Positions 1-12,147 of a DNA stretch of 64,000 nt are shown here, piece after piece (the stretch's first letter is position 1; each line of letters opens with the position of its first letter). The translations under genes and the position numbers were made by a program. The notes beneath the pieces are model-generated. The model had not been told where the DNA came from and made no database searches. It saw nothing but the letters and a program-made list of their open reading frames with translations. The stretch comes from Periplaneta americana (taxonomy: Eukaryota > Arthropoda > Insecta > Blattodea > Blattidae), in NCBI RefSeq assembly GCF_040183065.1, contig NC_091118.1, positions 212,591,029 through 212,655,028 on the forward strand. Reading direction: 5' to 3'.

Positions 1-126
1 TCTATTCATTCCAAAAACACAATTCTCTGAAACCCCACCATGATTTTTTGGACACAGTGTACTTAAAAATAAATTCAGCTTAAAGTGTACTACCACTTTA
101 ATCATTTGCTATATTTTTAATTAATT

Positions 127-657
127 TATGCTCGACCATGCCGAAATGTAGTAATTATACAGCTGGTAGCAACCCTTTAATTGACCTCATTAAAGTTCAG
201 GTGTACCACCAATCAGAAAATACCATTGTAGCAATATGAAAGCGCAAGTATCGATTATTCTCGGATATGCAATCGAAAGACAACAATAAATCAGTAAATC
301 ACCTATATTTGAAATAAAGTCAGTTCTGTTACTATAATAATTAGGGTTAATTGTAAATAATCTTCAAATAAATTCAATTTGTCATCTCGTTTTTCAAGGT
401 CAATGTCGACATCCGTTTCTCGGAAAAAATCAATACTTTCGCGTCTGTGCACATCTCACAATTTACGAGGTATTGCACAAGGTCAGTTCTCCTCCTCAGT
501 CAGATAAGAATAACATGAATACTTATGAATGATTTCAAGTTAGAAATATGGTCGAGCATAAAAAGTCGTATGAAAATTATGAAACTTGCTTGCGCTCATT
601 TCATAAACATACTCGCGTCTTAATTACTACCATTATAGGCTCGTTGCATAATGTACT
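127..657. repeat. Dispersed non-coding repeat (TATGCTCG family), copy 1
   Basis: This block recurs with the same start (TATGCTCGACCATGCCGAA) and the same end (CATAATGTACTATT) at 56891-57544, where it interrupts a LINE, so both copies show the element ends. The motif TTATGCTCGACCAT at the left end reappears inverted (ATGGTCGAGCATAA) about 100 bp before the right end. No coding frame is seen. The family is unknown; a non-autonomous DNA transposon is the simplest reading. Confidence 0.6.
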
Positions 658-1184
658 ATTCTGATACTCTAAAATTAAAGATATTTTGTTTCTCTTTTAC
701 CCTCCTGGATTCTAATGTTAAAGCAGTGGTTTCAAAAGTGTCATCGCTGCTTGAAGCTCATATTTCATTTGGTGGACCCCAAAATGTCCTGCCTATTACA
801 CATTTGCACAATGTAGTGAATAAAATATCCGTAATAAATTGACAGCAATATTAAATTCCAGTTTTAACTCTGAAATACATAAATGCAAAGTTATTTTACG
901 TTATATTATGTCGTTGGTGTGAAAAATTAAACCAGTTTTTTATACTTACCATAAGGTACTAATCAGTGGGGTGGTTGATGTTGCTTTGCGAAGTCTAGCT
1001 CAATTGTGGTTGCACATCTACCTCAACATTAAGTTTACTTCTAAGAAGACCAGAGATGAAAATGTACCCTCACACACAAGTGAAGAGTAGAAATGGCAAA
1101 GTTCTAAGTACCATTGTTTGAAGGTCCATTATTCCATATGTGATGTTTACTGTTAAAGTCATCAACTATGATAAACTTGCGATC
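658..1184. other. No gene recognised
   Basis: AT-rich sequence with no persuasive exon, RNA or repeat end. It is possibly intronic to the gene whose last exon lies at 2561. Confidence 0.5.
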
Positions 1185-1895
1185 AGATGGGATCAATTAT
1201 TCTATATCATCCATTACTAGGTTTAGGCCTAAGAAAACTAAATAAACTAAAAGAACTCCGAAAGGAAATAACATTTCAGCGGATACCTAGTCATTGTGAT
1301 ATACCTGGAAACGAGAAAGTCGATAATATTGCAAAACAGACAACATATTTGCAACCAAGACCTCTTCAATTGATATCGCTATCCAGTGCTTTTGCTTCAG
1401 TAAAGTCTCATTTTACAAACCTATGGATCAACAATTGGCTCTCTTCTCACAAAGGAAAAATTTTACAGTCTGTACAAAATAAACCTGGAAATGTACAAAA
1501 ACCTGCCCAGACATGTTCAAACATTTTTAACAAGAGCCAGAACAGGTCACATTGCCACTCAATTGTACCTACACCGATTTCACATTTCTGATAATCCTAC
1601 TTGTCTGTGGTGTAATAATCATGAAGAAGATCTGGAACACATTCTTCTATACTGTCCATCTATAAACCGCAAAGAAGTAAATTAAAATCATCAGTACCAG
1701 TTGCAGAAGACACAGCCCTGCAGTATATATTGACTACACCCCAAATCTGGCTACTAGCAACAGACATCTATAATGAACACCGATCAAAATACCCCTCATT
1801 TCTCGTGAAAAACAACAACTAAATAGACTACATTGGACTTTATGTTGTCAGCAAACACCTGGATACATTAAGAAGATTGATAAGCACCATTGTTT
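1185..1895 (+). mobile_element. LINE-C fragment (RNase H and C-terminal zinc knuckle)
   Basis: Translation gives an RNase H end (FQRIPSHCDIPGNEKVDNIA) and then a CCHC-like knuckle (CLWCNNHEEDLEHILLYC). These mark the end of ORF2 of an I/Jockey-type non-LTR retrotransposon carrying RNase H. Two overlapping frames are needed, with the switch near 1490-1500, and the N-terminal RT is missing, so this is a dead 5'-truncated copy. A second copy of the same family, minus strand, lies at 39495-39910 and shares the last roughly 40 bp. Confidence 0.8.
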
Positions 1896-1959
1896 GGTAT
1901 TGGAAGATCCCACTGTAAAATGCAGATGTTCTAACTCCGGATGCCTTTGCAGTGTTGTA

Positions 1960-2215
1960 TGTGCCTCACCAGGTATTACTGGTTCCAAACCTTCTCCACA
2001 GCACCCCAACGAAATTCTCAACACACAACTCAATTTCAAAACACACACACTCTTTGACTCTACACTATACCACACGAACGCACCCTCACAGGAAACCGAA
2101 CAAGAGGCACCAAGACCAACAGTGATCAGTTTTGAGGATGACCCATAAATAGGTCGAAACATGTAAACGAGGTACATTAGAATTTAACACAAGAAAGTCT
2201 TATCATACATATTCC
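1960..2215 (+). mobile_element. Penelope-like element 3' fragment
   Basis: The translated tail (HPNEILNTQLNFKTHTLFDS) matches the same segment at 18184-18414 and 39070-39350, where a longer stretch resembles the C-terminal GIY-YIG region of Penelope-like elements. After the coding tail comes a GAGGA-hairpin-GAAA stretch at about 2132-2165, a decayed hammerhead-ribozyme-like motif known from this family. The last 45 bp are shared with the copy ending near 39410. Confidence 0.6.
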
Positions 2216-2560
2216 GAAGTGATACAGTGTTAAAAGTTGTGTAATCAAGATGTATAAAATAAAAGGGTTTTCCCTCAACCCAATATGAGCAAATGCTGGA
2301 CTCATTTCACTGGCATTATCACCTTCATCTCATTCAGATGTTCATAAAGCGTTATAAAATAACCTACTAAAATAAAAAATAAAAATAAATAAAAAAATAT
2401 TCCAGCAAGTTGATACAAATCTGGGAATGTGATAAAGTTAAGCTTAGTTTGAAAAACACCTTGGTTCCATGGACTCCTCAGGAGTGTTACTCAAATTTTA
2501 AGTTTTTGTAAACTCGTTTCTTGCAATAATTATCAATTGCCTGTATTCTTTGTTACATAG

Positions 2561-2751
2561 GTTGTGATCTGGAGAATCTGACACACGAAACCCACAAAGA
2601 AAAACATTCTCTGGCAGTTGATGCGGATTCCCCGTCCAAGAAGAAGCCTTGCATAGAAGGAACAAAGAGAGTGAATGCATTTGCTCTCATGATGAAACAT
2701 TCAAGAGTCAAGAAAGGAGAGGTTTCGAAAAAGAAAGTCTTGTTTCCCTAG
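2561..2751 (+). CDS. 3'-terminal coding exon of an unidentified lysine-rich protein
   Basis: A polypyrimidine-poor but usable acceptor (TTTGTTACATAG) is followed by an open frame of 62 codons after a split first codon, ending in TAG at 2749-2751. The peptide is basic and hydrophilic, with clusters SKKKP, RVKKG and SKKKV and a short hydrophobic patch NAFALMMK; it ends KKKVLFP. The composition suggests a nuclear protein with a C-terminal localisation signal, but I do not recognise the family. Upstream exons must lie left of 2400 or outside the window. The codon mix and terminal stop look like host coding sequence, and no part of it recurs in the window, which argues against a repeat. It could still be a chance open frame. 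Confidence 0.5.
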
Positions 2752-3552
2752 ATGAAAGATAACTAACTATATTTAAAGAGTAATTCTGTGCATATGCCAT
2801 GCAGCAGTCTATAAAATTATGCAGATTCTTACAAATACGATTATTATTTGACTTATTTTTTTCTTTTTCTGTTCTGAAAAGTGTGTAATTGTAAGAGATA
2901 TATAGCATTACATTATCGAAGTTCAAGATGTATTGTACCATTTTCTAATGTATGAGTAGGAACTTCTATGTCCCTGTGCTTTTTGATAGTAAGAATCATT
3001 TGATAATTGTGCATGTTTTGAAAGTAGAAACCGTTCCAAGGAACTTCGACCGCAGATCATGATGCACTGTTAAGCTGCAGTTATACACATTTCTACTGTG
3101 CTTTCAGATGTGAAACAATTTCCATAACAGGCATTGAAATTAATAATGAAAATACTTGCACCATGTGTCTCCATTAGGCTCACTCTCGTTCTGTTGGCAA
3201 ATGCGTTAACCTTAATATGGAATTTATTCAACATTAATTTCCTAAAAGTCTCTTACTTCTAAAATAAATTATGTTAATATTGGACCATTATCATCGTCTT
3301 GTCAATATGCAGGTCATCACTGCTGTTGTCATTAGAGTCTTGTAAATATTATTACAAGTTTTAAAATTACCATTTATATATGAAGAGTCAGGGGAAAGAA
3401 ATGTCGATGTCCATAATAAGATGTTCTGAGAAAATGACCTTTTAACACGTGAATTTGAAAGACATATTGAGGACCGATAAGCTAATACATAGAAATTAGG
3501 AATAATCAGGGTCCGTCTGTGCTTATCTGCTTAACAGATATTAATTGTTAGA
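2752..3552 (+). other. Probable 3' UTR, then unassigned sequence
   Basis: This follows the TAG of the preceding exon. An AATAAA at 3263-3268 could be its polyadenylation signal. From about 3300 to 3552 nothing is recognised. Confidence 0.4.
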
Positions 3553-3562
3553 ATACTTGTCA

Positions 3563-3612
3563 CATTCATTTATTCAGTTTAACGTTTTCGGCTTAAATAA
3601 GCCATCTTCAGA
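3563..3612 (-). ncRNA. Hammerhead-ribozyme-like motif (Penelope type)
   Basis: Read on the minus strand: CTGAAGA, a hairpin GGCTTATTTAAGCC, GAA, the palindrome AACGTT, then A. This fits the hammerhead core (CUGANGA, stem II, GAAA, short palindromic stem III, UH). Stem I is poor, so activity is doubtful. Penelope-like elements are known to carry such minimal hammerheads. Confidence 0.45.
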
Positions 3613-3620
3613 ATGGTAAT

Positions 3621-6520
3621 ATGCGTTACAAGAGCGGTATGTTGAAGTTTTCGTGTTCGAGGAAAAGTTTGAAAAAGCGAAACGTAGTTGAGCTTTTTTA
3701 ATTTCCGAGAATTGAAAGAAAACATACTGCTCGTGTATCGTACATTATTTTGTGCGAAGATCGTTTATTACATACCTGAAAGAGGAATTTCTAATTAGTT
3801 GCAATGAAATCTCCATCTTGGTTTCTGTTCAATGACGGCAAATTTGCAAAACAAAAATATCTATCTTCAACATTGCTGCTTTAAAATGTTTTCTGTGTTT
3901 ACTATACTCCAGCAGGCCGTGATATACGTCTGTCTTCCCCCCCCCCCCCAGTCTATAAATGCGAACTTACAACAAACGGTAAGGTTATGCAATGATTTAT
4001 TTTTCATTTTAATATTTTAACAATATTATTTATATAACATATTGCAGTAATAACATCGGCAAGTTGATTTGTTGATTTTTTCACGGCTTCCTTAATGTTA
4101 CTTGCATCACGAATGCAGTAACTTTAGTGGAGTTGTAGAGTTTACTTAATGTTTGCAAATATTTAAAAACAATAATTAACAGTGCAATTTAGGTGAAATT
4201 GCAGTGGTAAGTTTCCAATTTATAATTATTACTATATTGAACGTCTCTAAAAATAATATGTTAAAAGCCTAAAGCAGTAAAATGAATATGTCACTTAAGT
4301 GGTAAGAAGAGGGAAATTGTTATGTGTGTTAGGTTGGGAATACTGAATGTGGAATTTTAGACTTTCCGCGGATTGGTTTTGTGCGGAAACCAAGCAAATA
4401 CGCACGATTTTGCACAAAGGTTTTATGCCTAATTACATGAATGGAATTGGTAGATGTGTGTATAGTACAATATAGATAGATTAGTTAATTATAAGTCTCT
4501 GCCATGACGATATTGAACATAAATTGATTAAAATGTTAAAACAAGGGCTATATGAGCCATGGTCATACGATTGTTAAAATACTAAAATGTTAAAACATGT
4601 GCAGTATTGCTACAAATGCAATATGTTGGACCATCTGTGGCATTTCCAGTGCTGACTAGAGTGAAGATGATTAAACTGTAAAGCGGAAAGAAAATATGTA
4701 TCAAAATGTGGCCTATATAACAAACATAATGAGGAGATTACATATAAGAACAAAGAAATGTACATATGTGAATCTTAATACTGTTAAAACTATAGCAAGC
4801 TTAATATAAGTTACATAAATCTGGTTCAGTGGCATTCCTCGGGGGAGGGAAGGGAGGAACGTCCTCCTCACATTTTTCTTCTTTTGAAAGTAAATACCAA
4901 ATAAAATATATGTCTTGAAATTCGAGGAAGATTCGATAATTTTTAAGTTCACAGCTATAAGAAAACCTCGGTTGATCGAGTTTTAAACAACGCGCACTCA
5001 TGTGCTGCTAGAAAACTGTGAGAAGGATGCGAGATTGTTTGTGTGGAGGAAAGGCAATCCATTCCTCCTTTACTGCAGTTAACACACATAGACAACAGTG
5101 CACTAGCGGCCAGAGAAAGAAGCAGAGTTTTAAAGCAAGTAAATGAACGGAGAGGGAGGAGATCCTCCTCTGAATCAGCGCATGGGCGGGAAATAGAAAC
5201 CGACTGGTCGTGCAGCAAGCTCACTAACGATGCTGCATTCAACCAGACTATAACACATCATCTAGGAGGAGACACAATAAAAACAGTTTTAACGCAAAGC
5301 TATGAAAGACACCATATAAACTTTTTTTAAAATTATAAATCAAAATATATTATTCATTGCACTTTATATAAGCTATATTAATGGTTTGAAACTTTCGAGG
5401 ATATTTGAAAGTTGAAGTTGGATTTATATAAAACAGAGAGGACGTAGTTGTAAGTTAGTATTGCAGATCTTTTGGCCTCTGAAATTCACTTCCATTCATT
5501 GTCTACTAGACAGGGCAACAGCCAAGTTGTCAGTTTTGTACAAATATATTTGAAATTGAAAGTACTCCAAACTACATTATTTTTAACATAAAAAATTAAT
5601 CGGCCATCGGCAGCTTTGAACAATAATGGTAGTATGACTTTACAAGAACTGACATTCTTCAAAAGCATGTGATACTGAACTTGTAAAATGTACATGTGGC
5701 AACACAGACCACGTGGGTGGGTGCAGTGTTCTCGCTTGCCCCCCTCCGTTAAATTCAATTCAGTTATTAGCATGTGGTGACTCGACAGCTCGTAGTACCC
5801 CTGAGTGTACTAAAAAAAATGTCAAAAGTAGACATTGACAATTTTTCCCCCTGACCCTTGATATTATATTTCTTTCAGTTGAAACTATCCATCATTCAAC
5901 CCCCCTCACAGAGATACTTTCTCTTTTCTTTTTTCAATCAGTGAAATTGACCTTCTGTATTCAGAACAAAATTTTTTACCTTGCAGAAATGTGAAAAACA
6001 AAAGAAAATGGGACCAAGTTACATCTCAAAAACCACCAGTGGTTGACATACTACAGTTCGAGAGTTGTCCTGCATTATCTGTTCTGAAACATATTGAGTA
6101 ATTTTGAATTCCCGCTAAAAACTGCATCATATCTGATTATTACAGCTTACATAGAACTCTTAATTCATGTTTTGTCTCGTGCTATTCTATCACACGTTGC
6201 TGAGGAAAGATTGAAATAAGTAATATCCAAGTTAGAAGACCTACGATTTTTTTTACTGTGCCTGGAAAATATATATGACAAATACGTCTTTATTTCTAGG
6301 CTGCATCAGAATATTGTATAAATATTGATATAATAAAGTATATAGAGTTGATCTCATTGTAAATTGGTTGTATCTTTGCATTTGCAGACTCCTTATTTCA
6401 TTTTGGTGACATGAAAATATACAAATCTAAAACAATGGCTTCTTTGGACAACAGAGCATAATAAGTAAGAATTTTATATGTAATAGAAATGTTCCATGGG
6501 AAACATGTAGTATATAAATT
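3621..6520. other. No gene recognised
   Basis: This is 2.9 kb of AT-rich sequence without an exon, RNA gene or repeat that I can name. It holds a C10-11 run near 3940 and a G-rich block with short GGAGGA repeats at 4840-5200. That block is open in both directions for about 95 codons, but the peptides are low in information and match nothing I know. Confidence 0.5.
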
Positions 6521-6575
6521 TATTTATTTAATCTGACAGGATTAAGGCCTTAAGGCCTTCTCTTCCATATTGTAT
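6521..6575 (-). repeat. 3' tail of an L2/CR1-like LINE
   Basis: TTTATTTATTTAATCTGACA followed by AAGGCCTTCTCTTCC is the reverse complement of the tail seen on the longer copy ending at 61435 (GAGAGAAGGCC...CAGGTTAAATAAATAAA). Confidence 0.45.
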
Positions 6576-6590
6576 GTAATAGATTTTATT

Positions 6591-7222
6591 TATCCTTTGA
6601 AAAGGTAGAAAAATTCAAGTACCTTGGAACAAATATAAACGACACTTGGGAAAAAATTAAATGCAGAATAAATATGGGAAATGCCTGTTATTCGGTTGAG
6701 AAGCTTTTATCATCCAAATAACTCTAAAAAATAACTGAAAGAATTTATAAAACAGTTATATTACCGGTTGTTCTGTATGGTTGTGAAACTTGGACTCTCA
6801 CTTTGAGAGGGGAACAGAGGTTAAGGGTGTTTGAGAATAAGGAGCGTAGGAAAATATTTGGGGCTAAGAGGGATGAAGTTACAGGACAATGGCGAAAGTT
6901 ACACAGTTCCCAACTGTATTCATTGTATTCTTCACCTGACATAATTAGGAACATTAAATCCAGGCATTTGAGATGGGCAGGGCATGTAGCACATATGGTT
7001 GAATCTAGAAATGCATATAGAGTGTTAGTTGGGAGACTTGAGGGGAAAAGACCTTTGGGAGGGCAAGGCATAGATGGGAGGATAATATTAAAATGGATTT
7101 GAGGGAGGTGAGATATGATGATAGAGACTGGATTAATCTTGCTCAGGATAGGGACCAATGGCGGGCTTATGTGAGGGCAGCAATGAACCTCTGGATTCCT
7201 TAAAAGCCATTTGTAAGTAAGT
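6591..7222 (+). mobile_element. LINE-A copy 1 (RTE-like, 5'-truncated)
   Basis: Contains the C-terminal part of the [39 protein letters not shown], then the conserved end ending in a GTAA repeat tail. The reading frame is shifted near 7060. It is shorter than the copy at 50151-51094 and is dead. The LINE-A clade is inferred from the [17 protein letters not shown]-type RT; RTE is my best guess. Confidence 0.85.
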
Positions 7223-8039
7223 AATATATTTTATAACATGTAATTAAAGAGGGGAATATACATGATTTAATCAAAATATATTTTTATTGCAGGAAAGAAA
7301 ATAGATATATATAAAACAAACATATTTTGTCATTTAAACATACTGCATTGTTATCAAGATATGGCAGCATTGAGTTATTTCAAAGCCAGTCTACCAATTA
7401 CCCATAGCTAAAATTGGAACTAACAGTCGGTGTTGTTTTGTGGTTAAAAAGATACATATATTTATGAGGCATTTGAAAATGGATGTGCTTTTATAGTACA
7501 ATGTCTCTCTCTTTTTTTTTTCTTTCCCCTCCCCCCTACCTCTGTATTATGCTTTGTCCAATGAGGTAATCCAGAGCCATTTTCAGTTACAAGCCGGAGC
7601 ACGGGTAGATTTGGCAATGCTGAGTGGAGGTGGTCAGAGGTGAAATAAGACATGACGTTTGACGTTTTAGTGCTTTGGTTGTCACGTGTACATTTTCGAC
7701 ATTAATTTATACAAAATTAAGTTCAAATGATCAAGATTCAGTGTATTGATGTACGTAATTTATTATGGAATCCAAAATGGTATTTTGAGTTTCAGAATAT
7801 TGCGTACTTGCATACAGCTACTTAAAACTTAAAAAAATTAAAAGCATATGTTTTTTTTATTGATGGCACAAGGGAAAATAAATAAATAAAGAAATGTTAC
7901 TTGTACCAAAAATAAATAAAACAACGACGCACTTTCGCAATACCCTATTCCAATCAACCATTATGTAGCTAGTAAACTGACAATGTTTTGCCGCTTTATG
8001 TTGTTTCATCTCTGACGTGAAATATCAAGGATATCATAT
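7223..8039. other. No gene recognised
   Basis: AT-rich, with a CT-rich run (7501-7542). Nothing else seen. Confidence 0.5.
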
Positions 8040-8051
8040 ACATTTTAATCT

Positions 8052-8432
8052 AAATCTACGTATTACTCTGTGAAGAGATTTATTAAATCTACATACTTAG
8101 ACTTCAACAAACAAAATTTGATAACTCAATCCCAAGGGAAAAAATGGAACTCTCTGCATCAAAATCCACAGTTAATTCCCGATTTACCACGAAAATCGTC
8201 TGTAGCTGCATTTAGATTGGCAACAGGCCATGATTGTTTGGCCAAACACCTGCATAGAATTGGAATATATCAGTCCCCTAACTGCCCATTGTGCAACTCA
8301 AACCAAGAAATGGATTCGGAACATCTCAAAATCTGTGCTTCAGTCGCTAGTCATGATAATATCTTTGAAAAATATTGGAGTGCAAGAGGTCAAATGACTT
8401 TATTGTCAAATGCCTGGCATTAGAAAACAACA
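8052..8432 (+). mobile_element. LINE-B copy 1 (3' end only)
   Basis: One open frame covers the last roughly 117 residues of ORF2 ([20 protein letters not shown] and the knuckle [18 protein letters not shown]), ending in TAG and an AAC repeat tail. A 12-bp target-site duplication ACATTTTAATCT at 8040-8051 and 8433-8444 fixes both ends. Confidence 0.9.
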
Positions 8433-8617
8433 ACATTTTAATCTCATGTAGTAAAGTGTTACCTTAAAAACCATGGTTCAAACTGCTCTGGTAACATTTA
8501 ATAATCATGTGAAATGTAATACACATTTAATTATTCCATTTGTTTCTAGTGCGGTAAGTAATTGTAACAGTACTGTCATTTGTTTGTATAGCAACCAGAG
8601 AATGTGAAGTATTGCTG

Positions 8618-8850
8618 TGGCTAATGAGAAAGACAGGCTACGGTACGTCACATTCTTAGTCTTAATATGGCCAACATTGAACAAGTTTATATATAAATGC
8701 ACATTTAACATGAGTTTGATATAGCAATTCCTTCGTTTTCTAAAACTTTGAACATGTATTTATATTAAGTGATTGTCACAATGGCAATTACTAGACCAAG
8801 ATAACCATGTGACTCTGATTCGCACTGTAGCCTGTTTTTCTCATTAGCCA
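8618..8850. repeat. MITE-like inverted-repeat element
   Basis: TGGCTAATGAGAAAGACAGG at the left end returns inverted as CCTGTTTTTCTCATTAGCCA at the right end (about 27 bp arms with 2 mismatches). The 233-bp interior is non-coding. It is probably a miniature DNA transposon; no clear TSD was found. Confidence 0.5.
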
Positions 8851-9086
8851 CGGGTATTATCAACTTATGAAGCAGGTGAACAACAATAAGTAGGGAAAAA
8901 ATGCTTAATCGTCCATAAAAGTGATTTTGGGTATACTGGAGATTCAGAGAATGTTAGTGGATGGAGTGAACAGCATGCACAGCATCATCTTGATTTGAGA
9001 CAAACAAAAGACTATGTACAAGAATATGAAACAGGAGCTGATGCAATAAACACTGGCACATAACGTGCAATCAAGTAGGTAACTAT

Positions 9087-9797
9087 CAGGGTGATTCATA
9101 AATACCTGTAAAAACTTTGTGGGTGTAATGTAGAGATAAAACTAAAATGTTCTATATAACTTTTCCCGCAAATCCTTACTTTCATAGGTATAAAAAATAG
9201 TGACAGCGGTAGATGTTTGTTATTCATACACCCTCAGTACAGTTAATTTCGACCTGATAAGACTTTGTTTACTGTACGTAAGTATGTACTGATACTAGAA
9301 TTTTACAGACTCCGTTCAACTCATTCCGAACTGTTTCATAGCTGTTTTGATGTCACTGCTGTAGTTATGCTACGTTCAGAATTTGAGTGGCATAAACGAG
9401 TGCCCTCAGACGACCCCAAAGGTAGAAGTCTGGTGATCTGGCTGGCCAAGCAACTGGTGTTGCACGATCTAGCATACCGTACACAACTGAAGCCCACTGA
9501 ACTAACGACAAAATGAATGCGCACCTATGGAACGGTGATGGTAGGAACTGCAACACTGCCACACAACTAAACATGTCTGTGTACAGTAAACGAAATCCTA
9601 TCACGTCGGAATCAATGAAAATGTGACAGCTGAAGGCTTTACTGGCCCATGTTTTTGATGCGTGGCAAGATATGGCAATATGCATCATAACTCTGAAAGT
9701 AAGGATTTGCGGGAAAAGTTGTACAGAACTTTTTAGTCTCATTTTTACCTCTACATTACATCCACAAAGTTTGTACAAGTACTTATGAATCACTCTG
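9087..9797 (-). mobile_element. Mariner-like element with long terminal inverted repeats, internally deleted
   Basis: Arms of about 110 bp start CAGGGTGATTCATAAATACC and end with its mirror ...TATGAATCACTCTG, flanked by TAT on both sides. Inside, on the minus strand, a remnant reads PVAWPARSPDFYLWGRLRAL, the W-P-x-R-S-P-D-[LF]xxxD/YFLWG signature of mariner-type DDE transposases around the last catalytic residue. Only the C-terminal third of a transposase remains, so the element is not autonomous. Confidence 0.7.
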
Positions 9798-10502
9798 TAT
9801 AAACAGCTGCCAGTACATATTTGGACACCCACTGCATGCCACTGACTGCTGTTAATTAAGGAGAGACTGGGTGATGTCAGGGGAAATGATACTTGCTGCA
9901 ATACCAAGAAATGCTTCTGTGACTGATTGTATTGAGGGCTACATCATTGAGCCACTAGCATAACTGTTAGTATTACTTAAAGTACTGGTACCCTTAATGA
10001 CCGAAGGATAATGGGCCTGACGTGCAGTTGAGATGTTTGATTTCCTTCCCTGCCCCTCCCTTCTCCTTTTCACTCTTAGTAACAAATAGCTCCACTGTCA
10101 ATTATAAGGTTAGGTAGAATTTGTTGAAACAGATACGAGCAGCCCCACTATCCGTCACTAGGTTAAATAGAGGTTATTGAGATAGATTCAATCTGGTATA
10201 CTGTAACATAAAGAGAGCGGTAAAGAAATATGTGGAATAAAAATAAGCTTTTAGTGAATCTTCGATTCCCCAATGCACAACACACAACAGAAAAAAAAAA
10301 AACTTGCTTAAATGATTGAGTTAATTAGTAGGGCTTAAAAAGGACGCATCAGCTACCATGGCTATTTGCGGCCTTATCTAAAATTCTTCAAAACTTAAAT
10401 TATTGAAAATAATCACAAAATTGTAGCACACAGATAGACATGTGATCACTATAAAAGCTGTAACCCACATAACCTGTTATAAATACCTTCGTGTCTTATA
10501 TA
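9798..10502. other. No gene recognised
   Basis: Spacer between a mariner-like element and a SINE. No exon or repeat identified. Confidence 0.5.
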
Positions 10503-11061
10503 AAGTATTTATATTTTAGTTGGTTATTTAACAATGCTGTATCAACTACTCAGTCATTTAGCATTGATGAAATTGGTGACAGCGAGATGAGGCCGAGTGC
10601 CTGTGTGTTGAATCTTGTCTCACTGTGAAAAGAGAGAGAAAGGAGATATGTCTTACCTCGTCTGTGTTGTTATTGCGATGGGGGGAATGAAGTGATGCCA
10701 GTGGCGGAAGGGACTAGTTGATACATTTTGTAGCGCAAAATAAAGTATCTCTCTATGTACTGTGTAGTTCCGTCACTGAGCTTGTCTTTCAAGAAACCGA
10801 GTTCCGGTAGCCTGTACAATAACAAGGTTTTGAAAGGAATCCTGAAAATTTACAACCCTCCTATAATCTTCACCCTCATTTGAAGGGACTTGGTTTTATT
10901 GCTAGTGAGACAAGATAAACCTTACCAGGTATACGTGACATTCATCTTATAGTTGGGGAAACCTCGGAAAAAACCCAACCAGGTAATCAGCCCAAGTGGG
11001 AATCAAACCCACACCTAAACGCAACTCCAGATTAACAGGTAACTGCCTCAGCAGACTCTTT
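10503..11061 (-). mobile_element. tRNA-derived SINE (S1 family) interrupted by a MITE-like insert
   Basis: The two ends match the S1 SINEs at 43059-43322 and 44566-44858: a tail GGTTATTTAACAATGCTGTA and a head with the complement of a box B (GGGAATCAAACCC). A 9-bp TSD TCTTATATA lies at 10494-10502 and 11062-11070. Between about 10605 and 10925 the SINE body is split by foreign sequence that has its own inverted repeat, ATCTTGTCTCACT at 10612-10624 and its complement at 10904-10916. Confidence 0.7.
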
Positions 11062-11070
11062 TCTTATATA

Positions 11071-12134
11071 GCCAACAGATCATTTCCACAGGCTTTAATC
11101 ACATGACCCAGTGATATCACCATCGTTTTGCACTAGATGGGAAAGCAGATGTTATCAATAGTATTTGATAATCATACCTTACGAAAGCATTAGCTTTCTC
11201 CCCCCCCCCCAAACTATGGTCCAGGGCAAATTACCCACGCAAAGCATACCAAAAGCCTAAACAAACCAAACCTAACTTGTCATTGATAGCTTTATTTCTT
11301 GCTAGATATTGGCAGCACCGATTTAAGAGCCCTCTGTTCGATATACTCACAACTATAACCGAGATATCCAAGACAGAATATAATTGTGCGAAATGTTTAT
11401 TAAGTACAATTATGAAAATGTAGTGTATTAAACATGATATACTTAACATATGCCGTGTGTACATTTGTGAAGTTATTCCATCTCTCAGTTTCATTTTATC
11501 ATTTAAGGGGAGATTCCATTGAAAACTTTCAAAATTTTCCAAAAACTTTTTATTGGATATTTCACGTCTTTAGAATGTATATTTTCATACCCCAAATGGA
11601 TTCAGTTCAATTCTGATTACAAATATGTTTAAGGGGGCGTGGCATTTAAAGAGCTGTCAAAATTATTTTTTCATCAAATAATTTTTTAATAATTTATGAA
11701 TACAAATCTAGTAACTTTTTCTTCAAAAGTTGGCTCCCTAAAATTACTAGATGAATGTAGTGGAGGCAAGAGTGGAGGAGAATTTTAGTAGGATTGTGTT
11801 ACATAAATACTCATTTTACTTTCAAATCCATTTTTCCTCAAGTTTATTTTTCTTGATTCAACACCAACCTTTTATACCAAATATTAATCAATTTGGATGA
11901 AATTTTTACTGCAAGTATTTATGAGCTAGCTGCATGTTTCTATGCATTTATTTTGTAAGAAATCTGGTAGTTTATTATATTGATAGGTTTTAATGAATTA
12001 TAGAAAAAATAACATATTCCAAAATTTACAAAAAGTGTTAAAGAGAATAAAAGTGATAGTTCATAAAAAAAATGAATGCATAGAAATGTGTCTCTATGTC
12101 TTGTAAAAAAAAAAAAAAAAAAAAAAAAAGAAGC
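11071..12134. other. No gene recognised
   Basis: AT-rich spacer. A short TTAGG-like repeat is present at 11231-11290 on the minus strand (GACAAGTTAGGTTTGG) and an A26 run at about 12104-12129. Confidence 0.45.
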
Positions 12135-12147
12135 AACACAAATCAGA

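Noticed and set aside
5043-5330. 95-codon plus frame and antisense frame 5242-4955
   Set aside because: No splice context, no recognisable domain, composition of a low-complexity GGAGGA region.
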